Source of the DNA: Macrotrachela quadricornifera
Lineage: Eukaryota; Rotifera; Eurotatoria; Philodinida; Philodinidae
Direction: 5' to 3'
Length of the DNA stretch: 64,000 bases
NCBI GenBank assembly: GCA_022393335.1
Contig: JAJEKB010001448.1
Location: 585,561 to 649,560, forward strand
How positions within the stretch are numbered: the first letter of the stretch is position 1; the number at the start of each line of letters is the position of its first letter. The notes under the pieces were generated by a model. It was not told the origin of the DNA and made no database searches. It saw nothing but the letters and a program-made list of their open reading frames with translations. The position numbers and the translations under genes were made by a program. Below are positions 12,346-23,409 of this stretch, piece by piece.

Positions 12346-12922
12346 TAGATATTGGTGTGAAGTATTTGTTTGTCTGAACAAACTTCGTAAATACTATTTA
12401 AATATATAACTTTCTACTAAAACATCTGAATTAGTCCTTTTTCTACCCATTTCAGTGTTTCTCTTTCAATATCTCAATTTCTTGGTTTTTTTGTGAGTTT
12501 TATATAAATAACATCATACGCTGTCATGTATGAGGATTTTTTGTGATATATTAGTGCAAGATAAGCCTAATAAGGATGAATGCAAATATCGTCAAACTCA
12601 CGAAATCGATTTTTGTGTTTCTAATTTATCAATGATCATTCCGAAGTTGAAGCGTTCTTATGAGCTTCAAGATATTGAAATATGGCATTATTAGGCGTAT
12701 TTTACACTAATATATCACAAGAAATGTCTTTAAATAATAGCGTAAGATGTTACTAATATAAAAGTCACAAGAAAAAAATGCAAGAAACTGAGGTGTTGAA
12801 AGAGAAATACTGTGAAATGAAAAGAAAAAGGACGAATTTTGGTGTTTTAGTAGAAAGACATATATTTAAACAGTATTTGTTAAATTTGTTTAGACAAACA
12901 AAAAACTTCACATCTATATCTG
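12346..12922. mobile_element. ~577 bp foldback element beside the larger transposon
   Basis: The first ~240 bp are the imperfect reverse complement of the last ~240 bp. Shared blocks include GTGAAGT, TTTGTTTGTCT, CTTTCTACTAAAACA, TTTCTCTTTCAA and TTGTGATATATTAGTG. It lies only about 35 bp from the right end of the 3.4 kb transposon. No open reading frame. Exact ends are uncertain by a few bases. Confidence 0.7.
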
Positions 12923-13654
12923 TAATTTAAACAAAAAATTGATTGATTAAGTTGGATGCATAGTAGAATTCTACAAATTAATTTTCATACCGGATTTTTG
13001 AGATATTCTGTAATTGATGATACAAACTATTGGAAATTCTCGTAAAATTAAGAAATTTCGAAAAAATTGAAAAGATTGTCATCCTAATTTTGATTTTATT
13101 TTAATAACTTCTGTATTTTTTTTGTTGTATAAATTGATTATTTAATTAAGTGATTAAAATGGATTATCTTTAAAACAAAATTAATATTAGTTATTGAGTT
13201 TGGTAGAAAGATATTGATCATGGTCGAAAATCTATCATTGATAGGATAGTAACTATAAAATATTTACCTTATCATGGTAATGTAAGAGAAAAAAGACGTT
13301 ATTATGACAAGATTTTTCGAAGACACATTTAGATGCATAAAATAGAATATAAAATCGGCGAACACTGCATGTATTTTACTTACAATCGTAATACCCATTA
13401 ATGACTAAAAACCTCTAGTTTTCGATCATGTCACATATTTTTGAAAATTTTTGTCTGCTTAAGTAAAAGTTTGTTTTAATCATGATCATCAATCAAAAAT
13501 CAAATGAACAATGCATTTTCATGAATTTATTCTTAGAAACAATAAATTGTACTTTTTTATTTATGATTTTTATAAATATAAAAAAATGAATGAGTTAAAT
13601 TTAATTGAAAATAAAAATATATGTATATATAAATTGTTAATAAATATATAAAAT
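12923..13654. other. Spacer downstream of the NHL gene
   Basis: AT-rich, with nothing recognisable. The 3' end and poly(A) region of the NHL gene should lie at its right side (AT-rich run near 13600-13650). Confidence 0.4.
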
Positions 13655-14963
13655 TTAGAGATGTTTAAATCTTTGTATTCGATAATTTTGTGAATCTGCC
13701 ACAAATATGTTATATTCGCTGTCAAATGCAATAGCTGTTGGTTGGTTAAATATATAAGAATTATTTCCTACAGCTTGAATAACACCAGCTATAGTTTTAC
13801 CTTTTGAACCATCTCCTTTAAAAAATTGAACACGTTGATTATCACAATCAGCAACATATGCATTGCCATTTTCATCAGTAATAACAGAGCATAATCGATT
13901 AAATAATGTTCTTGATGTTCCATTAAGTTCACTACTTACTGATCCAGCAATTAATGTCCAAGAAGGTGATATCATATCCCATCTAACAACATTATAACCA
14001 TATTCTTGAGCAATAACAAGACTAGTATTCGTCGAAGAATATGTAATTGATATTGGAGTTGAAATATATTGATGTCTTTCAAGATTATTATTTAGTGCAA
14101 GAAATACTGCTGATTCTTGCTTATCTAAATTAAGTGATACAATACGATTATTTTTATAATCAGCAATATAAATAATATTAGAAGTTTCATCCATTGTTAA
14201 TGACATTGGTGTATTTAATTGATTTTTTCCATTACCTGCTTGACCTAAAATATAATTTTAAAAAAAATAATAAATTATTTTTTTTATAAATATAAAAAGA
14301 CCTGTTCCAAAAACAGTTTGTCCACGTTTTGTTTCTTCATCCCATAATTGAATTCTATGATTTAATGTATCAGCAATATAAATTCTATATGATGATTCAG
14401 GTGATCCAATATAAATATCATTTGGAGAATTCAAAGATGTTGGATCAGAACCATTTGTACCGTTTGTATGTCCAGCAATAAGTGTTAAAGCATTGCTATG
14501 AATATCAAATTTTAAAATTCTATTATATGTTTTATCAACAATATAAAGATTATCTCTTTTATCAAACATTAATGAAGATACTATTCCTAATTGCAAATTT
14601 GTTCGATTAAAAATAAAAGTTTGATTAAGAATTGAATCTGCTGATATATTCCATGCAAAAATTGTAGTAGTATCTATAAAATAAATTATTTAAGCTTTTT
14701 TTTTTCTATTAAATTTATATAATACTATGTTGATGTGATCTTGCAACTTTGTAAAGAATTGGAACGGTAATAACTGTTATAACAGTTATTATTAATGCAA
14801 ATACAAATGCTAACCAATGTTTCTTAACTATTGAATAAAATATGTTGTTTCTAAATTTAATTTAATTTTGTAATAAATTATAATTAAATTTATTAAAAAC
14901 TTACGAAGATGTTTCTTCATCTTCATTTGATACATCTTCTTTGTCGACCTTTTTTATTTTCAT
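13655..14963 (-). CDS. Type II membrane protein with extracellular NHL repeats
   Basis: Four exons: 14963-14905, 14850-14726, 14673-14302 and 14244-13655. All are GT-AG and phase-consistent, giving 381 residues. The first ~30 residues are acidic and lack a signal peptide (MKIKKVDKEDVSNEDEETSS). One hydrophobic span follows at about 32-53 (WLAFVFALIITVITVITV), so the rest should face outside. The ectodomain holds repeated blades typical of NHL propellers: NLYIVDKTYNRILKF, RIYIADTLNHRIQLW, IIYIADYKNNRIVSL, AYVADCDNQRVQFF and IFVADSQNYRIQRF. NHL propellers bind proteins, glycans or nucleic acids; the partner here is unknown. Introns are 54-75 nt. The gene is divergent from the OPT transporter, with about 0.7 kb between start codons. 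Confidence 0.9.
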
Positions 14964-15698
14964 TTTAATCTAAAATTACTATAAATTATATTAAACATAT
15001 TTTTGTTTTGATAAAAAAAAATTATCTTAATAAATAAAATAAAATATATACAAAATTATTTTCGATATTTTTGTAAAGAAAAACAAAATAAATAAACAGT
15101 TCTCTTTCATTTACGAACATGATTTTTGTTTGAATTTATTGATCACGAGAGAAAAAAACATACTAAATATACTGGTATGATAATTATTGTAACTATTCAT
15201 GCGTTAATATCTATACATTAGATAGACAAATGAAAAGAAAAAAAATATTTTTTTTCGTTTTACCTTTTCATATGATCAATGATCAATAACTCGATAATGG
15301 CCTAATGTATCCTCTATAAATGACATGAATAAAACAAAAACGTTAATAATTATTGTAAATGACTTTCACATAAATATGCGTTTGTTGTTTTTTTTTTGTA
15401 TTTTAGATAGATTGTAAATAATTAGTTTTTCTTTTTAAAAATAGATAAGATATTGATAAATGCAAAATTGAACAAAATTTTTTTTATCGCATGATTAAAT
15501 AGAATTCATCGAATTACTGGTAAAAATATAGGTTTTGACATTTTTAGATCGATTTTTCGGGAAAAATCATTCTAAAAATGCCAAAAAATAAAGTTTTTAT
15601 GGGTAAATTCGATACACTCTATCTAACTAGGCCAAAAACAAATTTTTTTTTTATTAATAAATTGATTTTAGAAAAATTATAAAAAGAAAAAAGGAATA
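14964..15698. promoter_or_regulatory. Shared upstream region of the NHL and OPT genes
   Basis: 735 bp separates two start codons facing away from each other, so both promoters probably lie here. The stretch is AT-rich and I see no unambiguous TATA or heat-shock motif. Confidence 0.4.
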
Positions 15699-17862
15699 AT
15701 GGAGAAATTTGAAAAAACGGAAGGTGAAACATGTTATGCATATGTTGATGCTGAAATGGCTCAATTTGAAGAAGTAGCTGGAACATGTTCAAATAAAGAT
15801 AATGTTGATGAAAAATGTGTTACACCAAGAAGTGTTACTATTGGTTTAATGTATGTTATTGGAATATCATATTTTCATCAATGGGCAAGTTTTCAAAAAA
15901 ATAGTCCATTTATTTCATCGGTTTTAGTTATTGTTACTGCATTTCCATTGGGACATTTATGGACTTTAATTGTACCAAAAACTTTACCATTTACATTAAA
16001 AGAACATGGATTTATATTAGTTATGGCTAATGTGGCTATTATGTATAATTCAGTATTTGTGTATGCAACACTTACAACATTAAAAGTACTTGAAAGAGAA
16101 GAAGTTACTTTTGCATATTATTTCTTTTTTGTACTTTCAATTCAATTTCTTGGATTTGGTCTTGCAGGTTAGTTTGTATTTTTTCTTGATATTTTAATTA
16201 GTTAATAATACAAAAAAAAAGAACGATATTGAATAAATAAATTTTTTTTTAAAAGGTATTCTTCGTCGATTTTTGGTTTGGCCATCGGAAGTAATTTGGC
16301 CACAAAATTTACCATTAATTGCTGTATTACGTACATTACATGAACGTCAATCAAGTGTAGCAGAAGCATTATATGGTGGACAAAATTTTAGTTTAAAAAC
16401 ACGTATAATGAATAATCGTTTATTATTTTTTTTTGTAATTGCAATACTTGCATTTATATATGAATGGTTTCCATTATATATAATGCCAATATTGGGCTAT
16501 TTTTCATGGATGTGTTGGATAAATAAATCAAATTCTCCATTAGCTCAATTAACAGCAGTACGTGGTCTTGCTATAGGTGGTGGTGGTATAACATTCGATT
16601 GGTTTAAAGTAACAACTTATCTTGGTTCACCATTAATTTTACCAGGTTGGGCATTAGTTAATATAGCATTTGGTTTTGTATTAATAATATGGTTTATTGT
16701 TCCAATTGTCTATGGTGCACATATAAGAAATTTTATAAGTTTACCAATAGGTGGAGATGTTTCAACAAATTTTACAGCATTAAGTATTGTTACAGCATTT
16801 ACATCATTTGCAAGTATAACAGCTGTATTTGTTCATACATTATTATTTCATTCAGTTGATATAGTTCAACAATTTCGTAAAAAATCTTTAGAAAATATGG
16901 GAAATGATATGCATGCACGAATGATATCACTTTATAAAATAGTTCCTGATTGGTGGTATTTAGAATTATTTGCAGCAGCATTAATTGTAGCATGTGTAAC
17001 ATGTGATCATGCTCAATGGTTAGAATGGTATTATGTATTATTATCATTATTTATTGGAGCTTTATTTGTATTACCATTTGGTTTAGTTTCATCAATAACA
17101 GGACAATTATTACATAATTTATCTGTTTATTATATATGTTTAATAATTGCTCAATCATTATCATTACAAACATCAGCAAAAAAAATTTATTCATTTATTG
17201 CACTTGGTTATGTCGTTTTTGTTCAAACATTAGTTTTAATTCAAGATATGAAATTTGCTCATTATATTAAAATAGGTCCAAGACCATTATTTGCTGCTCA
17301 ATGTATAGCTGGTTTAGTATGTTCAACATTTTCAATTGGTATTCGATATTTTTATAAAAAAATACAAGAATTACCAGAAGAAAATTGGTCAATTTTTAAT
17401 AATACAATGCTTGGATGGTCACTTTTACATGATTATGAAGGATTTTTTAGTGGAAGAAATTTAGAAAATCGAGATTTATTATGGGCATTTTTAATTGGTG
17501 CATTTTTACCAATTCCAGGATGGTTTTTATCTCGTTATGATTCTCTTCGTTGGTTACGTAAAGTTCATTGGCCATTAATATTAGTTACAATGGGTTGGTT
17601 ACCATCAATAGTACCAGCAGGTGCTTTATTTACTTGGCTTTTAATTGGTTTAATTGTTTTTTTTACATTTGGAAAATTTAGTTGGAGACAACGTCATGTT
17701 TATTTAGTTTCAGCTGGTCTTGATCTTGGTCTTAATATTGCATTAATTATAATTTATACAGCACTTAAAAATCGAAATGTTAATTTTCCTCAATGGTGGG
17801 GAAATTCAAGTCCAAATGCAACTGATAGTTGTCCAAAAGCTATTCAAATCATTAATCTTTAA
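15699..17862 (+). CDS. OPT-family oligopeptide transporter
   Basis: Two exons, 15699-16167 and 16256-17862, joined by an 88-nt GT-AG intron that splits a Gly codon (LA-G-ILRR). The product is 691 residues, typical for the family. After a soluble N-terminus of about 45 residues, the protein is almost all membrane-spanning. Family landmarks are LPFTLKEHGFILVMANVA (matching the NPGPFNxKEH region), GFGLAGILRRFLVWPSEVIW with PQNLPLIAVLRTLHE, VPDWWYLELFAAALIVA, and the C-terminal LPIPGWFLSRY segment. The family couples proton and peptide (or metal-chelate) uptake at the plasma membrane of fungi, plants and prokaryotes. The canonical N-P-G triplet before F-N-x-K-E-H is changed (KTLPFTLKEH), so substrate range cannot be guessed. 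Codon usage and AT content match the neighbours, so the gene is domesticated rather than contaminant sequence. It lies between two animal-type genes. Confidence 0.88.
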
Positions 17863-17966
17863 GACATATAATAAAAAACAAAAACTTTTGTAAAATGAAA
17901 TTTATTTTTATTTTTGAAATCATATATAAAAATAAAATAAAAGAAAAAAATTATTGTTTATTTATT

Positions 17967-18800
17967 TTATGAACGAACAAGAAGAAGAAATGTATTGTCT
18001 TTATAACCTCGATTTTCAAGATAATATGATATATTATAAAATCTTCCTCCAGTAACATCGATTTTTTGACTTAAATAAGTCATTCCAACAGTTGTTTGAT
18101 CATTATAATAAAAATCATCTGAATAAGGAAGATCAAATAAAATATCCGTTGTTGAACTTCGTGTACTTGATAATATACATTGATTATAAGATTGTCTTAA
18201 ATAATTTGATTCAAAACCTCCATCATCAAATTTTTCTTCATTTGTTGTTAAATCTATAAAAGATACATTATCTAATGACCAAGATTTTGTATCATGACGA
18301 AAACCAAATATTAAAGAAACTTCTTTAACAATAACACTTGGACGATATCGATAACTAAAATATTTATATGGAAATGGTTCTTCATTTACTAAATATTCAA
18401 GTACTAATGGGCCTGGTGTTTTTAATTGTGTACATTCATTATTAACATATTGTTCTAAAAGAAAAAAATATTTCGATTTATATTTAAAATATTTATTTTC
18501 TTATTTAATACTTTCAGATTGATTTACTTGAATTCCACTATCAGAGAGGCCTATATATAACAAAAAATATATATTTATAAATAAAAATTAAATTTTTAAC
18601 CTGGTTTTCTTCCAACAGAATAAACAATTGGAATAGCAATAACAACACCAACAAGTATTCCAGCAAAAAATAAAACACAAAACCAATTTGATTTTGAAAT
18701 AAATGATTCATTAACTTCTCTAAATAAGAAAAATAAATCAAATTTCTTTTACTTTTTTTGTTTTTTTGAATAAAAAAAAAACATGTTCGTACTCAGGCAT
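17967..18800 (-). CDS. Type II membrane protein with a carbohydrate-binding-like ectodomain
   Basis: The inferred exons are 18800-18793 (8 nt, MP plus part of E), 18719-18601, 18550-18512 and 18454-17967, giving 217 residues in consistent phase. The tiny first exon is inferred, while the other three are strongly supported. A short N-terminus (MPEEVNESFISKSN) is followed by a membrane span at about 15-38 (WFCVLFFAGILVGVVIAIPI). The ectodomain contains VSLIFGFRHDTKSWSLDNVS and then DDGGFESNYLRQSYNQC. The W-x-L-D-N-V and G-G-F-E pattern resembles galactose-binding-like jelly-roll or MAM-type modules. That assignment is from pattern memory only. The plan matches the NHL gene two genes away. The gene is convergent with the OPT transporter, with about 105 bp between stop codons. 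Confidence 0.75.
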
Positions 18801-21077
18801 GTTGATTTGCTTATTGAAAGGTATATTCTATCGAAGAATGTTGTTTTTCTTTTAGTTAATGATAAAATATTTCTTTTTTTTTTCTTTATACATTTAGCAT
18901 TAATAAATATTCACTGAACCATGAAATAAGCGACCCCTTTTTTTTTTTTTGATGATGACGCATATTATAATCATGATTGTGTCAATTCATATATTTTTTT
19001 TTATCCTATTAATATATTATTCATCCGTAAACAACAAACAATCATGTGTTGTTGTTTTTCTCGTTTTAATTTATATGTTTTATGTCTGTCGAAAAAGAAA
19101 AACAAATGTTTTATTATAATAAATCGAAATAAATTAAAGAGAACAACGGTCCATTTTTTATGCTATTTCATCAATCTTCAACTAATAATATAATAATATG
19201 GTTTTTGTTGAAAAGTTAACTGAAAGATGAAACATATTCAATGACTATGCTTTTCATTTTAATTTTTAATTGATTGATAGATTGTATTAAAAAAAATAAA
19301 ATATCTTATAAGATGCAACACGAAAAGCGCTATGACCTTTTATTATTATAGTACTAGTTAGAGAATGATTAAATATTATAAAAAAAAGTAGAGCGCCCTT
19401 TTCCCGATCATCACATACAAAAAAAAGGAAAATTTCTTCAAAAACAGTTTATCAATAGATCAATTATTAAAATATTGATTTTTGTTTTTGAGTTTTATAA
19501 TTTAATGAATTAGAAATTATTCAAATAGTTAATTTTATATTTATCAAAAATAGAAAAAATATTTGTTATTTTATATATTTATTAATTATTCATTTAACAT
19601 GTTTTTCTTTATATATGTCGTAAGTTTTATTCATGTTGTCTATAGAAGTATTATTTTCTCAGAAAAGTCTTTGTTAAAAAAAACAAAGATGGTTGAAATT
19701 GATCGGAGTTATCATCATAAGAACTATAGTAATTTCGAATGACAACGTTGATTAAACTGCACTTACGTTTCTTTATTGATCATAATAGATAATAGATGTG
19801 TTACTTGTAATCTTCATTTGTGTTCAAGGACCTCATTAGATAATATTCATTTATATCTTTTAAAAAATTGAGCGACATGTGTAGATATGAGTTACTACAA
19901 TCAATTTTCTTTCCTTTTATTTTGTGCATGTATCGCGATTCAAGCTATTACATGATTAAAGATCCAAGATGAATTGTCATTTTCCGAATAATTTATCAAA
20001 ATGATTGAGGCGAAAGATGCTTCTTTATATAAAAACTTTTTGATTGACCTTCCTACTCTATGTATTTTCATCAGTTTTTCTAATAATATTTGCACAAATT
20101 CTGTCAAAATGTACTTGAAATTAACTTTTTTTTTCTATAAAATTATCATATACTTTTGTAAATTCGTTTGAGGAAATAGATTGATGAGAAGATGAATAGT
20201 GTGATTATTTTTATCGAGAAAAACAGAATCAACGGACTAATCAAATTATAATTGGATTGTCTTAATTCATGACAAAAACTCATTTCTATTAGGTTAAAGC
20301 TATATTCAACTGGATTAGCAAAAAATTCGCTGCATGCGACATCAATCATTGAACTAGTTTTACATTTTTTTAACCTTATTATAATTTTTTTAGTCGATCA
20401 AAATATGAAACCATGTCAAACATTCGTAATTGACATATAATAAGAAGATAAAAAAGAAGAGAGGGTAGGTTTGATAGCAAAATAGGCTCTATTTGAAAAT
20501 CATAAGAAAACCTGAACTAATTAAATATAATCACGAAAGTAATTCATCCCACTATTTATCTAGATCACAGTTTTGCTACAGTAATAATGTTCCTATTGAT
20601 TTAATCATATAAATACTAGACGATGTATAAAACATGGAAGATACAGTATTGTACACAGATAATTATAAGATCAAGTGTGTGTAATGGATATAGAATTTCT
20701 TCATATTATTCAAACGCTTTTATTTTCGTTCTGAAAAGTTCTAGTGAATTTTTTATGCAAGAGTATTTAACATATGAATCTATGAAAATGGTTGATTATC
20801 GAACTACTATGTATCTGTAATATAACAAAACTAATTATCAAATTGAAGTTTGGAAGATATTTTTTTTGATGAATCATGATCAATAATCGTATATACTGTA
20901 AACAATTGAAATACGGTAACAAAAGAGTTCAATACATGCTGTTGAATATACCTCTACTGGTGATATTTTGATGTATGTATATTACGAGGATAGACTATAT
21001 GTAGTTTCTTTCGAGAATAAGAATTGTATTTAAAATATTTCTAGCTGATTTTGAGAAAGAAATATAAAATAAACTAG
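18801..21077. other. AT-rich intergenic stretch
   Basis: No exon or RNA gene seen. Near 19300 the phrase ATAAGATGCAACACGAAAAGC resembles an internal motif of the palindromic element at 42637-43629 and may be a relic of the same family. Confidence 0.4.
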
Positions 21078-21401
21078 CTAACGTGAATGCAGAGAATAGT
21101 AGATGACTTCGTCATTATCATCAGATGAATATTCACAGTCTGATATTGAATCACAATAATGTATATTATCTGAATTAGTTGATGAAGGTTGTTTGTTTGT
21201 TTTGAGTTGATAATGTTTATAAGCAAGGAACCAAATTGCAGAAGCGACATGTGAGCAGCACCCGACTATTCTAGTACCATCTTTGCATGTACAATACCAA
21301 GCTATTGATTGATTTTGGTTGAACTGAATGTACGTATAATATTGATACGATTTCTTACGTGCTGATTGAAATTGAATTCGGATGATGTTTCGAGCATCCA
21401 T
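21078..21401 (-). pseudogene. SWIM zinc-finger protein fragment
   Basis: A 107-residue open frame contains a clear SWIM signature: IAWYCTCKDGTRIVGCCSHV, with C-x-C and C-x-H ligands, then ASAIWFLAYKHYQ and an acidic Ser/Asp tail. The SWIM motif binds DNA or protein and is common at the C-terminus of transposon-derived and MULE-like transposases. No upstream catalytic part could be read between 21402 and 23409, so I treat this as the tail of a decayed element or captured gene. The first codon has no support as a true start. Confidence 0.55.
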
Positions 21402-23409
21402 CTGAGTACATTATTGAACTGGAAATTCAGTATTTGTATCTGTTAGGCCAGTCATTACTCATTTAATAACAATCAGAGGAATTTTCTCAGTTAATCAGGT
21501 GTACGTTCTAATCACTACACATTTGATGAACTATTATTTTAAGAAGTTTATTTTTTCTAATTGTATCTTAAAAATGAAGAAAAAAAACTTGATGAGAGTA
21601 TCGATCATATATTATCTTTTAACATTAATTAACTATTCATTAAATGTAAATGTTTATTTCTATAGGAGATTTTCTTAATTATCTCTTTATATATCATTCA
21701 ATAATCAACGAGTATTAAGCAACTTCCAGTGCGCTGTTATATTCAACAATTATTTAATATTTCAGTCTAATAGAAAGTGCATCATCTATCTTTCCAAAGA
21801 AATAACTTTGAGAACATTTTAAGAAAAAGTATTAGACGATTTAAAATCTTCAGTTTTAAACTTCTATCAATATAGAAAAAAGAAATTTGTAGATTATTTA
21901 AATATGTATTTCATATTTGAACATATACCCAAAGAGCAAAATAGAATTTACTGATTAAAACAATGTATATTCAATTTTCATCAAGTTCAATAGAAAATAT
22001 AGAAATTTGATCAAAATAATTCTTTAGTTTTTTTCTCATTGAGATTATGGAAATAGGATTTATTTACTCATTCATACATTCTCTTTTTTCCTTTTCTACG
22101 CTACTTCAATTGAAAGAAAATTTATATGATTAGAGAGATGATCAACATATCTCAAATGAATGAGTATCAAAACAAATGATATATATTTTATCTCATTTTA
22201 CCTTCTGAATAACTATCTATGACAATAGAATGTTGTTTGTTGTGATATCTATTTCGATGAATCACTTAGTGAAATGAAGCGATGTGATGTTCTTTATTGT
22301 TCTCATTCCATCTGATATTTTGCTCTACTTTTCTCTTGGTTGTTCGTTCTTAATTATTATTCATTTCCGTTTTCTCGACTTTTATCTAATTCGATGGATT
22401 AAAACCGAATTAAGAAGTGTCGTTTCTAAACTTTGTTTGAGATCTAATATTATGATGATGAAACATATTTAGTTTAAATACACTTTCATTGCTCTAAGTT
22501 ATACAGACAGAATAAAGAAATAAATATTAGATAAATTCATCTATTGCGCCGTTTGTCATAGTTGTAATGATAAGCGCAGATTCGGCCCGATAGAGAATTG
22601 CTCAACCGACCGATGAATCAGTCAACACTCAAACTTTTCTTCAAATGTTTACATAGTATTTTCAGGATATATCTCGCACGAACTTGAAAAACAATAAAGA
22701 AATTATAATGTGAGAAGCAAATTATATGCATAAATAATAAATAATATCCATATCTGACGAATAATTAATGAGCGTGAAAGTCAGTATCAAATTTATAATG
22801 GTATGAAGTTTTCTGCTGACCAACAGACATTTAGGGATAGAAAACTTATAGGATTGGACAGCAAAGAACACTAAAATAGAACGGTTATGCTGTCACTATG
22901 TTGATTATAAGACAGATATGACTGATCGAGAGGTTATTTTTTTGTTCGAAAATGAGAAATATGAAAAATAATTCACATCGATCTACTAGTCGATTCTATC
23001 CGCACTAACCATTTCTACTGGTATTAGTAACAACTTCGATTTCTTTGATACTGATGATCATGATGAACGTCATCTTTTATTATACATCAAAACAAAAATG
23101 AAGTATTTTCTTTTTTTTCTTCTCCTGTACAACAATTTTACATATTTGAGATAGCCCTTATACAGCCAGTTTTTCAAGCTGACTCTATGATCTTCGAATT
23201 AAAAACAAAAAAATATTTCCGACATCTCTAATTTTTTTTCAAGAAGATTTGATTGTTATTGAATAATTATTTTCTTCTTTATTTTTCTTAATCTTTAGTC
23301 TATTATTAAAACAATTCTATTTGATATAGATTGAATTTATTTAAATAATATGAGAAAAAAACAAAAATATATTTTGAAATAAATGAATTAATGTTTATCA
23401 AAGAATCTT
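21402..23409. other. Intergenic stretch without recognisable genes
   Basis: No convincing exons. Short open frames lack domain features. Composition is slightly less AT-biased near 22540-22640, with no tRNA or other RNA fold recognised. Confidence 0.4.

Noticed and set aside
16799..17047. Minus-strand open frame opposite the OPT gene
   Set aside because: It lies wholly inside the well-supported OPT coding exon and has no domain or splice context.
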